The position numbers and the translations under genes are program-made. This document shows, piece by piece, positions 27,826-36,417 of a DNA stretch of 64,000 bases; positions within the stretch are counted from its first letter, which is position 1; each line of letters opens with the position of its first letter. Origin of the DNA: Lysinibacillus cavernae (GTDB taxonomy: Bacteria > Bacillota > Bacilli > Bacillales_A > Planococcaceae); assembly GCF_009724685.1 (NCBI RefSeq), contig NZ_WMEF01000001.1, positions 829,746 through 893,745 on the forward strand. Reading direction: 5' to 3'. The notes below the pieces were generated by a model. The model saw nothing but the letters and a program-made list of their open reading frames with translations. It was not told the DNA's origin and did not search any database.

Positions 27826-29187
27826 CTACTGTTTGATTGAATGTAAGGCTTGAACAAATTTTTCAACAATGAAATCTATCTCATCTGTGGAGATTATCAG
27901 TGGAGGAGATAGCGTCAGCACATTATTAAAGCCTGCAACGGTTACACCATTTTTCCCAATGATTAACCCCTGTTGCTTACATTGCGCAATTACTTTGTTC
28001 ACAAGCGTGACATCCAGTGGTGTTTTGCTGCTTTTATCTTGAACAAGCTCTACACCAATTAATAAGCCTTTTCCACGAATATCACCAACATGTGGGTGTT
28101 CATTTAATTGCTCCTGTAAGGTAGTAAGAAGCGTAGCACCTAGCTCAGCTGAGTGGGCAAATAAATTTTCTTGTTCCATAATATCAATATTTTTTAACGC
28201 TACGGCACATGCCGCTGGCGATCCACCGAACGTGTTGACATGCCGGAAAAAGTCATATTCTTCACTGCCTGCAAAAGCCTCATAAATTTCACGTCGAACA
28301 GCAGTAGCAGAAAGTGGCATATAAGCGCTTGTTAAACCTTTAGCCATTGTGACAATATCAGGTTGGATGCCGTAGTTTTGGAAACCGAATGCTTTGCCAG
28401 TGCGTCCAAAACCACAAATTACCTCATCAACAATGAGTAGTGCACCATGCTTTTCACAAACAGCTTTGACCCCTTGTAAGTAATTGTCATGTGGCATAAT
28501 AACGCCACCACCTGTTATGATAGGCTCCATAATAACAGCAGCAATCGAATCTGACATTTCCCATGTCATGACATGATCAATCGCTTGAACAGATGGCAAT
28601 GCATAAGGATCCTTACTTTTAATATGGTCTTCATTTGCACGATACGAGTCGGGCGGTGTGACATGTAGAAAACCAGGTGCCAGTGGCTCATATTTATATT
28701 TTCGTTGGGCTTGTCCTGTTGCTGCTAAGGCGCCCATTGAGCTACCATGATAGGCACGATAACGTGAAATGATTTTCGTTCGATTGACGTGACCCTTTTG
28801 TTGGTGATACTGTCTAGCGATTTTGAAGGCAGCTTCATTTGCTTCAGAGCCACTATTTGAGAAAAAGACGACATAATCTTCCCCCAAAAGCTCACTAATT
28901 TTTTCACTTAATCGAATGGCAGGTATATGCCCAACAGATAGTGGAGTATACGTATTTTCAAGCAATTGCTCATAGGCGACCTTGGCAACTTCCTCTCGTC
29001 CATAGCCAACATTCACACACCATAAACCAGCCATAGCATCTAAATAGCGTTTTCCTTCAATGTCGGTAATCCATGCCCCTTTAGAAGATTGGACAATCAT
29101 CGTTGCATTTGGATTGTATGGTTTCATTGAGTGCCAAACAAATTGTTCATCTTTCACTTGCCAATTTGGACTTGTTACATTCGTCAC
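27826..29187 (-). CDS. Class III aminotransferase, probable beta-alanine:pyruvate transaminase
   Basis: This 453-residue PLP enzyme has the class III pattern: FSNSGSEANEAAFKIAR (phosphate-binding turn), YHGSSMGA, the Asp254 in IVDEVICGFGRTG and the PLP lysine Lys283 in MAKGLTS. Members of the omega-amino acid:pyruvate transaminase group share the WCVNVGYG and W-rich N-terminus seen here. In this cluster the expected reaction is beta-alanine (or beta-aminoisobutyrate) to malonate (or methylmalonate) semialdehyde. It is first in a two-gene minus-strand operon with the dehydrogenase and is followed upstream by the PucR regulator gene on the same strand. Confidence 0.88.
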   Translation of the reverse strand: MTNVTSPNWQVKDEQFVWHSMKPYNPNATMIVQSSKGAWITDIEGKRYLDAMAGLWCVNVGYGREEVAKVAYEQLLENTYTPLSVGHIPAIRLSEKISELLGEDYVVFFSNSGSEANEAAFKIARQYHQQKGHVNRTKIISRYRAYHGSSMGALAATGQAQRKYKYEPLAPGFLHVTPPDSYRANEDHIKSKDPYALPSVQAIDHVMTWEMSDSIAAVIMEPIITGGGVIMPHDNYLQGVKAVCEKHGALLIVDEVICGFGRTGKAFGFQNYGIQPDIVTMAKGLTSAYMPLSATAVRREIYEAFAGSEEYDFFRHVNTFGGSPAACAVALKNIDIMEQENLFAHSAELGATLLTTLQEQLNEHPHVGDIRGKGLLIGVELVQDKSSKTPLDVTLVNKVIAQCKQQGLIIGKNGVTVAGFNNVLTLSPPLIISTDEIDFIVEKFVQALHSIKQ

Positions 29188-29238
29188 GAAGCTTCACTCC
29201 TTCTGTACAGGTAGTAGATTAGCATGCATACGTTTTAG

Positions 29239-29301
29239 TCAGATGTGGGCAACAAAAATGCACAGTCGACCCCATTTGTACTTTATATGTATGCCATCTG
29301 A
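29239..29301. promoter_or_regulatory. Promoter region of the transaminase operon
   Basis: Inverted arms TCAGATG (29239-29245) and CATCTGA (29295-29301) flank a segment holding TGCACA (29259-29264), the same half-site that forms the perfect dyad in the other regulatory gap at 30569-30584. A weak TTGCCC-16-TATGCA can be read on the minus strand. Regulator assignment to PucR is inference. Confidence 0.35.
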
Positions 29302-29358
29302 ATTTTAGAAGGGGTATTTATAAGAAAGAAAATTCAGAAAATTTAATAGTGTGTCAAA

Positions 29359-30528
29359 CTATTGATGTGTTAAAATATCCTCTATTAAAAAGGCAATATA
29401 CAAGTTTGTCTTCGTAAATGGATTGCTTAAGTCCATGTCTAATAACATTTCGATCTTTTTAATTTTATAAAGGACCGTGTTACGATGAATAAATTGGCGC
29501 TCACTTATCCTGCTCGTACTACCATTTTCCTCAACAAATATACGTAAAAAAGGTACATAATCTGTGTTGTGTAATTCATCATAGCGGTAAAGCAGGCCTA
29601 AAATATCCTGACTGAAGGACTTCATCAATGGTTGATTTTGCACAGCCATGAGTATTTTATAGGCACCGATTTCTTTATATTTGTATAAATAACGGTTGTT
29701 ATGAAGCTGTGCTAAATGAATGACGGTTAAAGACTCATCATAGCTTTTGCGAACATTTTCTAGTTCTTTATGATAGTTTCCTTTTCCGATGATAATATCC
29801 AAGAAACCATTTTTTATTGTGATTTTTTCATAGATTTCTTCAACGATTTTTGAGAAAGGTATATTTGGTGTATTGATTTGTGTTTTATCAATTAAAAAGA
29901 TGAGGTGGTTTTTATGCTTTAATTTTAGGAAGCGTTGATAGCGATTTTGAAAAGCGAATTGCATCATCACCTCATAACGGTCAATAGTGGCTTGAGTACC
30001 AATTGTCGTGCAAGTAATGATCGCTAATTCTCTCCCTTGAGGAAAACCTAGCTGTGCTAATTGATCTTTCATAGAGTTTGCGTTTTGTTTGTAATGAAAT
30101 AGTAGATTGAAAAGAACTTTTTCTTCGACGGAAAGCTCCTGATGGTGGTTAGCAATAAATTGAAAGGTAGTTTTTAATAGATCAGCAATGCGATAATTCC
30201 ATGGCATTTGAAAAATAGGGAAATCATGTTGATTAGCAAAAGAGATGACGGCTTCTGGAATATCAGGAATGAATGGTCCTGTATTAATGATAAAACCAGC
30301 TACTTTTTTCACGTATGCTTGTTTCACAAGTTGTTCTAAAGAATCTTCCTGTGCATCTAAATTAATACCTGTTGTGACGACTAATTCATTGGGTCTACAA
30401 AACATGATTAAATCACTGCTTTCAACGACATTAATACCCGTAACTCTTCGATACGTACCACTATGTCCCGCGACTAATGTAAGCATTGGGAATTGAACTC
30501 CCTCTACAATTTTACGAATCGTCCCCAT
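29359..30528 (-). CDS. PucR family transcriptional regulator
   Basis: This 389-residue regulator has an N-terminal PucR purine-catabolism-like sensory domain (about 5-125; MLTLVAGHSGTYRRVTGINVVESSD), a central GGDEF-like CdaR region, and a C-terminal PucR-type helix-turn-helix (SERQFIHRNTVLYKIKKIEMLL). It sits at the centre of the cluster, divergent from the carbamoylase operon and upstream of the transaminase operon on its own strand. It most likely controls both arms in response to a pyrimidine or intermediate. The B. subtilis PucR controls purine degradation; here the genes are for pyrimidines. Confidence 0.87.
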   Translation of the reverse strand: MGTIRKIVEGVQFPMLTLVAGHSGTYRRVTGINVVESSDLIMFCRPNELVVTTGINLDAQEDSLEQLVKQAYVKKVAGFIINTGPFIPDIPEAVISFANQHDFPIFQMPWNYRIADLLKTTFQFIANHHQELSVEEKVLFNLLFHYKQNANSMKDQLAQLGFPQGRELAIITCTTIGTQATIDRYEVMMQFAFQNRYQRFLKLKHKNHLIFLIDKTQINTPNIPFSKIVEEIYEKITIKNGFLDIIIGKGNYHKELENVRKSYDESLTVIHLAQLHNNRYLYKYKEIGAYKILMAVQNQPLMKSFSQDILGLLYRYDELHNTDYVPFLRIFVEENGSTSRISERQFIHRNTVLYKIKKIEMLLDMDLSNPFTKTNLYIAFLIEDILTHQ

Positions 30529-30568
30529 ACCTTCCCCCCTTAATTATGAACATAACTTACCATATATG

Positions 30569-30584
30569 ATGTGCAGTTGCACAT
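30569..30584. promoter_or_regulatory. Perfect dyad between PucR and the carbamoylase gene
   Basis: ATGTGCA-GT-TGCACAT is a perfect 16-bp inverted repeat 40 bp before the regulator start and 85 bp before the carbamoylase start. It is well placed as the operator for divergent control. The half-site TGTGCA recurs upstream of the transaminase. Confidence 0.5.
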
Positions 30585-30668
30585 ATTTTTTTAGTTTTAT
30601 ATCCATATCTCACAAATTTTATCTATTTTAGAATGTTTATTAACTACTGTGAAAGAGAGGACTTGCAT

Positions 30669-31913
30669 ATGTATAAATGTAATAGTAGACGATTGCAAGA
30701 GTTAATCGAACAATTTAGTCAATTTGGAGCCACCGACAATGGTGGTGTCACACGTTTGTCTCTTTCGGATGAGGATGTTTTAGCAAGAAACTATTTTTGT
30801 GAGTGTTGTGAAGCGTTAGGCATGGACATTCAGGTGGACGATATGGGCAACATTTATGCCACGCTTCCTGGGAAGAAGAATGTGCCGCCAATCGTCATGG
30901 GTTCCCATCTTGATTCGGTTGAAAAAGGTGGTAGATTTGATGGCGTGTTAGGTATATTAACAGCTATCGAGGCGATTCGAACAATTAAGGAAAATGATAT
31001 TGAAGTTGAAATTCCACTTATGATTGTGAATTTCACGAATGAAGAAGGCGCGCGCTTTGATCCAGCCATGATGAGTTCAGGCGTAATCACCTCGAAATTT
31101 GATAAAGAAAAGATGCTACAAGCCAAAGATAAAAATGGTATTCGTTTTCAAGAAGCATTACAAGCAAGTGGCTATGAGGGAGAGCAAGCCAATCGTCTGA
31201 AAGAAGCACTTGCTTATATTGAGCTGCATATTGAGCAAGGGCCAGTGTTAGAGGCGAAACAACGTGAAATTGGTGTTGTTGAGGGTGTACTCGGCATGGT
31301 TTGCTATGAAATTACGATTACAGGGCAATCGAATCATGCTGGAACAACGCCAATGTCGATGCGCAAAGACCCGATGATTGTTGCATCAACGATTATTACC
31401 GAGCTTCATGAGCAATTAGGGAAACTGGACGAACAGCTTGTTTTTACATTTGGTCGCATGAATGTTTTACCGAATATTCATACAGTGATTCCAAATAAGG
31501 TGACATTTACAATTGATTCGCGCCATCAAAAGCCTGAGGTCATGCAACAGGTTGAAGATATTCTAAATGTTCTTCCAGAAACAGCAGGGGGATGCAGTAT
31601 TCAGCCTGTAAAACTATGGGGTAGGGATACTGTGTATTTTGATGTTGCCATTTGCAATGAAGTAGAAAGAGCATGTCAGAGCTTCGGTTATTCTGCTCAT
31701 CGCATGTTTAGTGGAGCGGGGCATGATGCACAGTATATGGCGAGTATGGTACCATCCGCAATGATTTTTGTCCCAAGTATCCAAGGGAAGAGCCATTGTG
31801 AGGAAGAGGAAACAACCTTTGAGGATTGTGCAAAGGGAGCAGATATTTTGCTAGAAACAGTTTTAACGCTACAAACAAAGTTTAGTATGGGCGAAACATA
31901 TACATTGCATTAA
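30669..31913 (+). CDS. M20 family Zn-dependent carbamoylase, probable beta-ureidopropionase
   Basis: ATG 30669 with AGAGAGGA upstream gives 414 residues, the usual hydantoinase/carbamoylase size. Metal ligands are His80 (MGSHLDS), Asp91 (GGRFDGVLG) and Glu126 (NEEGARFDP), with the bridging LHIEQGPVLE and the C-terminal FSGAGHDAQ histidine. The lid domain is included. Context with a dihydropyrimidinase and PreTA argues for hydrolysis of N-carbamoyl-beta-alanine to beta-alanine, CO2 and ammonia. N-carbamoyl-L-amino acid hydrolase or allantoate amidohydrolase are sequence-level alternatives. First gene of the plus-strand arm. Confidence 0.88.
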   Translation: MYKCNSRRLQELIEQFSQFGATDNGGVTRLSLSDEDVLARNYFCECCEALGMDIQVDDMGNIYATLPGKKNVPPIVMGSHLDSVEKGGRFDGVLGILTAIEAIRTIKENDIEVEIPLMIVNFTNEEGARFDPAMMSSGVITSKFDKEKMLQAKDKNGIRFQEALQASGYEGEQANRLKEALAYIELHIEQGPVLEAKQREIGVVEGVLGMVCYEITITGQSNHAGTTPMSMRKDPMIVASTIITELHEQLGKLDEQLVFTFGRMNVLPNIHTVIPNKVTFTIDSRHQKPEVMQQVEDILNVLPETAGGCSIQPVKLWGRDTVYFDVAICNEVERACQSFGYSAHRMFSGAGHDAQYMASMVPSAMIFVPSIQGKSHCEEEETTFEDCAKGADILLETVLTLQTKFSMGETYTLH

Positions 31914-31956
31914 AAATCAAGCATTCTCTAATTTTGTGATGAAGGGTGAGGGGCAG

Positions 31957-33360
31957 ATGAAAAAAATCATTAAAGGTGGACGAGTAGCAACTGCTGCTGA
32001 TGTATTTGAGGCAGATATTTTAATTGAGAACGGTAAAATTGTTCAAATCGGACAAAATTTAACGGATACTGGCGCTGACATTATTGATGCTACGGGTAAG
32101 TACGTATTGCCTGGTGGGATTGATCCCCATACGCATTTAGACATGCCATTCAATAATACGGTTACAGATGATGATTGGAAATCAGGCACGATTGCAGCGG
32201 CTTTTGGTGGGACAACTACTATTTTAGATTTCTGTTTAACAGCTGGAGAAGAAAAATTATCTGCAGCGGTGGAGAAATGGCATGACAAGGCCAAAGGAAA
32301 GTCAGCCATTGACTATGGGTTCCACCTGATGATTGGTGAATTAACGCCTGAAACCGAAGCCGAATTACCACAACTATTAGAGCAAGAGGGCATCACTTCT
32401 GTAAAAGTCTTTATGGCTTATGCAAAAGAATTTCAAGCGACGGATCGTACACTATTTAAAGCTTTCAAAATTGCAAAAAATCTTGGTGCCGTAGTGATGG
32501 TACATTGTGAAAATGGCTCTGTTATTGATGAGCTAGTAGAAGAAGCTAGACGTTCAGGACATAAGGAACCGATCTATCATGCATTGACTCGCCCAGCCGA
32601 ATTAGAGGGAGAGGCAACAAAACGTGCTATAGAATTAGCGCATATAGCTGGTGCGAAACTATATGTTGTGCATGTGACATGTAAGGAAGCAGTAGATGAA
32701 ATTATTGCTGCTCGTGAAAAGGGCTATGACGTTTATGGTGAAACATGCCCACCATATTTAACACTCGATCAATCAGCCTTAGCACAGCCAGGCTTTGAGG
32801 GAGCAAAATATGTTTGGTCGCCACCACTGCGCCCGAAATACCATCAAGAACATTTATGGAATGCATTAAAGGCAAAACAGCTACAGACAATTGGTTCTGA
32901 CCAATGTTCCTTTAGCTTTAAGGGCAAAAAGCAGCTCGGCCTAAATGACTTCTCGAAAATTCCAAATGGTGGTCCATTTATTGAAGATCGCTTCAGTATT
33001 TTATATTCAGAGGGCGTTGCAAAAGGTAGAATTTCTATCAATGAATTTGTTGATATGATTTCAACTAGTGCAGCAAAAATATTTGGGTTATTCCCGCAAA
33101 AAGGGACGATTGCCATCGGCTCTGATGCAGATATCGTTATTTTTGATCCAGAGGCTAAACGTCAAATTTCAGCTAAAACACATCATATGAATGTTGACTA
33201 TAACCCATATGAAGGCTGGGAAGTAACAGGTGAGCCTGTGAGTGTACTAGTGCGTGGAGAATATGTCATTAAAAATAAAGAATTTGTAGGCGTACTTGGC
33301 AGTGGACACTATATTAAGCGTCCATTAAAAACAGTAACTGCGGAAGCGCTGAAAATTTAG
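31957..33360 (+). CDS. Dihydropyrimidinase
   Basis: ATG 31957 with GGTGAGGGG upstream gives 467 residues. Amidohydrolase metal ligands are His58 and His60 (DPHTH), the carboxylated Lys149 (SVKVFMAY), then VHCENG, VVHVTC and the Asp region GSDQCSFSF. The overall pattern is D-hydantoinase/dihydropyrimidinase. It opens dihydrouracil or dihydrothymine to the N-carbamoyl product, which the upstream-encoded carbamoylase uses. The gap to the carbamoylase is 43 bp, and a perfect 14-bp hairpin without U-tract follows before preT. Confidence 0.92.
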   Translation: MKKIIKGGRVATAADVFEADILIENGKIVQIGQNLTDTGADIIDATGKYVLPGGIDPHTHLDMPFNNTVTDDDWKSGTIAAAFGGTTTILDFCLTAGEEKLSAAVEKWHDKAKGKSAIDYGFHLMIGELTPETEAELPQLLEQEGITSVKVFMAYAKEFQATDRTLFKAFKIAKNLGAVVMVHCENGSVIDELVEEARRSGHKEPIYHALTRPAELEGEATKRAIELAHIAGAKLYVVHVTCKEAVDEIIAAREKGYDVYGETCPPYLTLDQSALAQPGFEGAKYVWSPPLRPKYHQEHLWNALKAKQLQTIGSDQCSFSFKGKKQLGLNDFSKIPNGGPFIEDRFSILYSEGVAKGRISINEFVDMISTSAAKIFGLFPQKGTIAIGSDADIVIFDPEAKRQISAKTHHMNVDYNPYEGWEVTGEPVSVLVRGEYVIKNKEFVGVLGSGHYIKRPLKTVTAEALKI

Positions 33361-33375
33361 CTTCCTTCAGTATAG

Positions 33376-33412
33376 GACCGATTGCTTTGAGTGGAGAGCA
33401 AAGCAATCGGTC
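33376..33412 (+). other. Intercistronic hairpin between dihydropyrimidinase and preT
   Basis: GACCGATTGCTTTG (33376-33389) pairs perfectly with 33399-33412. There is no T-run after it, so it is more likely an RNA processing or stability element than a terminator. Confidence 0.6.
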
Positions 33413-33459
33413 TAGTAATTGATGTACGGAAAAAATGAACACATGAGGGGGATGTGGAA

Positions 33460-34827
33460 ATGGTTCCGATTCAAGAAAATGTGATGACAATGCAGCTTAG
33501 ACGTAATTTTATGGAATTAAAAAGCAAGATGACAAAGAATGAGGCTATTGAGGAAGCCAATCGTTGTCTATATTGCTATGACGCACCATGTATTAAAGCA
33601 TGTCCGACAAGTATTCAAATTCCAAATTTCATAAAAAAAATTGCATCTGGTAATATGAAGGGTTCTGCTACGACTATATTAGAAGCAAATCCTATTGGTG
33701 CAAGCTGTGCAAGGGTTTGTCCCACGGAAGAACTATGTGAAGGGGCGTGTGTCTTAAATTCATCAACAAAGCCAATTAAAATTGGTGAGTTACAGCGTTA
33801 TGCAACGGATTGGGCAATGGAAACTAATGCTCAGCTATTTAAGCCGGGGCAAAGTAATGGACAGAAAGTTGCCATCATTGGGGCGGGTCCTGCTGGTTTG
33901 TCAGCAGCACGTGAACTCAGTCGCTTAGGCTACCAAGTAACCATTTATGAGGCTGAGGGGAAGGCTGGCGGCTTAGGTAGCTATGGTATTGTAGCGTTCC
34001 GATTACCAAATGATGTCGTGGATTGGGAAGTAGAGCAAATTGAACAACTTGGAGTGGACATTCAAACGAATACAGCTGTAGGTGTGGATATATCTGCGGA
34101 TGAAATTTTGGCGCAATATGACAGCGTTATCTTAGCTGTCGGTATGGGTGCTGTACCGAATCTAGGAATTGAAGGAGAAGATTTAGATGGCGTACATGAT
34201 GCCATTGAGTTTGTTAGAAAAACAAAAATGGGACCGCTTACAAATGACATTGTTGGGAAATGCGTTGCTGTAATTGGTGCTGGTAATACGGCAATTGATG
34301 GTGCTACCAGTGCGGTGCGTTTAGGTGCTGACAATGTACAAATTCTTTATCGAAGAACACAAAAAGAAATGACGGCGTACAAATTTGAGTATGAATTTGC
34401 TAAGCAGGATGGTGTGGAATTTAAATGGCTAACAGCACCAAAGAAAATTATTGGCAATGAAGCGGGCAAAGTAACAGGCATTGAATGTGTGAAAATGAAG
34501 CTCGGTGAGGCAGGTTCTGATGGTCGACAAAGACCAGAAGAAGTAAAGGGTTCTAATTTTGTTATTGAAGTGGATGCAGTTATTAAAGCGATTGGGCAAA
34601 CCCGTTTTGTGTCGTTAATTGAAGCCTTTGGTTTAGTTCATACAAATGGAGTTGTCGATATAGATGAGACGACAATGCAAACATCCAATGTCAAAGTGTT
34701 TGCGTGTGGAGATGTTGTCTTTGGCAATGGGCAGGGCGAGGCGATGGTGGTGACCGCTGTACAGCAAGGAAAAGATGCAGCATACAAGATTCATGAACGT
34801 TTAAGAAAACCAAGTGAGATTGCATAA
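33460..34827 (+). CDS. preT: NAD-dependent dihydropyrimidine dehydrogenase subunit PreT
   Basis: This 455-residue flavoprotein subunit passes electrons between NAD(H) and PreA. The N-terminal iron-sulfur domain has cysteines 36, 39, 44, 48 and 83, 87, 93, 97. It is followed by the FAD site IIGAGPAGLSAA, the NAD(P) site VIGAGNTAIDGA, and the C-terminal FACGDVVFGNGQGEAMVVTA. ATG 33460 has GAGGGGG eight bases upstream; GTG 33454 is the alternative. The pair PreT-PreA reduces uracil or thymine to the dihydro form. It is preceded and followed by perfect hairpins. Confidence 0.9.
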   Translation: MVPIQENVMTMQLRRNFMELKSKMTKNEAIEEANRCLYCYDAPCIKACPTSIQIPNFIKKIASGNMKGSATTILEANPIGASCARVCPTEELCEGACVLNSSTKPIKIGELQRYATDWAMETNAQLFKPGQSNGQKVAIIGAGPAGLSAARELSRLGYQVTIYEAEGKAGGLGSYGIVAFRLPNDVVDWEVEQIEQLGVDIQTNTAVGVDISADEILAQYDSVILAVGMGAVPNLGIEGEDLDGVHDAIEFVRKTKMGPLTNDIVGKCVAVIGAGNTAIDGATSAVRLGADNVQILYRRTQKEMTAYKFEYEFAKQDGVEFKWLTAPKKIIGNEAGKVTGIECVKMKLGEAGSDGRQRPEEVKGSNFVIEVDAVIKAIGQTRFVSLIEAFGLVHTNGVVDIDETTMQTSNVKVFACGDVVFGNGQGEAMVVTAVQQGKDAAYKIHERLRKPSEIA

Positions 34828-34837
34828 AGTGAACCTT

Positions 34838-34871
34838 CAATCAGTGGAGGTTTTTCATCCTCCACTGATTG
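34838..34871 (+). other. Intercistronic hairpin between preT and preA
   Basis: CAATCAGTGGAGG (34838-34850) pairs perfectly with CCTCCACTGATTG (34859-34871); the next bases are TTAG, not a U-tract. Confidence 0.6.
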
Positions 34872-34958
34872 TTAGTTTCACCAATCGGGTTTTTACAGGC
34901 TGTTGTTCTCCCATTTAAATATTTGGGCGTTACTTTACATTTGAAGTGGGAATCTTAT

Positions 34959-34988
34959 AGCCTGTACCTGACGCTATGCTTTCGGTAC
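34959..34988 (-). repeat. Short interspersed repeat, copy 2
   Basis: The reverse complement matches 2515-2544 at 26 of 30 positions, including CGTCAGGTACAGGC. It sits in the 199-bp preT-preA spacer just before the preA ribosome binding site. Confidence 0.55.
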
Positions 34989-35026
34989 AAAAAAGATTGT
35001 TAGTACGGGATAGAGGGGGAACTTAC

Positions 35027-36289
35027 ATGGCAGACTTAAGCATTAACTTAGCGGGCATCAAATCACCGAATCCATTTTGGCTGGCATCCGCACCACCAAC
35101 AAATTCAGGCTATCAAGTGCAGCGCGCATTTGAAGCAGGATGGGGTGGCGCTGTATGGAAAACATTGGGGGAACCGATTTTAAATGTGTCTTCTCGTTTT
35201 GCTGCTGTTAGTTATAATGGTCAACGTGTGGCAGGTTTCAACAATATTGAATTAATTACGGATCGACCGTTAGAAGTGAATTTAAAAGAAATTTATGAGA
35301 CGAAAAAGAAATTCCCTAATCACGCAATCATTGCCTCTTTAATGGTGGAGCCAAAGCAGGAAAAGTGGCATGAAATTGTGAAACGGGTAGAAGATGTGGG
35401 GGTTGATGGTCTTGAGCTTAACTTTGGTTGTCCACATGGGATGGCAGAACGAGGCATGGGTTCTGCCTCTGGTCAAGTCCCTGAATTGGTGGAAAAGCAA
35501 ACGTACTGGGTAAAGGAAGCGGCGCGTACACCGGTGATTGTTAAGTTGACGCCAAACATTACGGATATAACTGTAACGGCAGAAGCGGCGACAAGAGGTG
35601 GAGCAGATGCTATCAGTATGATTAACACGATTAATAGTTTAGCAGGTGTAGATTTAGATTCTTGGAATACTGTCCCACATGTTGCAGGTAAAGGAGCACA
35701 TGGTGGTTATTGTGGCCCAGCTGTTAAACCGATTGCGCTCAATATGGTGGCTGAATGTGCGCGCAATCCATTGGTGAATTTACCTATTTCAGGAATTGGA
35801 GGCATCTCGAATTGGCAAGATGCAGCTGAATTTATTTTAATGGGTGCGACAGGCGTTCAAGTTTGTACGGCAGCGATGCACCATGGTTTTAGCATTGTAG
35901 AGGATATGATTGATGGGCTCAATAATTATTTAGATGATAAAGGGTTAGCTTCGGTCATGGATTTAGTCGGTCGTTCCGTGCAAAGGTATTCAAACTGGGG
36001 TGATCTGGATTTAAATTATAAAATTGTCGCTGAAATCAATAACGATGTTTGCATTAATTGTAATAAGTGCCATATTGCTTGCGAAGATACATCTCATCAA
36101 TGCATTGATCTCTATACAGCGGATGGCCGCCCGATGCTCAAAGTTCGTGAGGAGGACTGTGTAGGCTGTAATCTATGCTCTATTGTTTGTCCTGTTGATG
36201 GTGCCATTACAATGGTTGAACGTAAATCTACCATTCCACCAATGACATGGAATGAACGCCAATCACTTATTAGCAGTCTATCAAAATAA
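35027..36289 (+). CDS. preA: NAD-dependent dihydropyrimidine dehydrogenase subunit PreA
   Basis: ATG 35027 after GAGGGGGA gives 420 residues. The FMN TIM-barrel of dihydroorotate/dihydropyrimidine dehydrogenases spans about 1-330 (SAPPTNSG, NFGCPHGMAERGMGS with the catalytic cysteine region, ISGIGGI). A C-terminal pair of 4Fe-4S clusters follows (CINCNKCHIAC and CVGCNLCSIVC). It binds the pyrimidine and receives electrons from PreT. The direction in vivo is taken as reduction because all downstream steps of the reductive route are present. Confidence 0.92.
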   Translation: MADLSINLAGIKSPNPFWLASAPPTNSGYQVQRAFEAGWGGAVWKTLGEPILNVSSRFAAVSYNGQRVAGFNNIELITDRPLEVNLKEIYETKKKFPNHAIIASLMVEPKQEKWHEIVKRVEDVGVDGLELNFGCPHGMAERGMGSASGQVPELVEKQTYWVKEAARTPVIVKLTPNITDITVTAEAATRGGADAISMINTINSLAGVDLDSWNTVPHVAGKGAHGGYCGPAVKPIALNMVAECARNPLVNLPISGIGGISNWQDAAEFILMGATGVQVCTAAMHHGFSIVEDMIDGLNNYLDDKGLASVMDLVGRSVQRYSNWGDLDLNYKIVAEINNDVCINCNKCHIACEDTSHQCIDLYTADGRPMLKVREEDCVGCNLCSIVCPVDGAITMVERKSTIPPMTWNERQSLISSLSK

Positions 36290-36417
36290 AGACCCAGTTA
36301 TCCTTAAGCTAAAAGATGAATAAAATCGAAATTCCACCTTCCTTCAGCATTTTTGGTGATAGAAGGCATATCTTCAAGTAAGTTGTCACGGAAATTAGAA
36401 AAAAGGAGAGAAAAATT

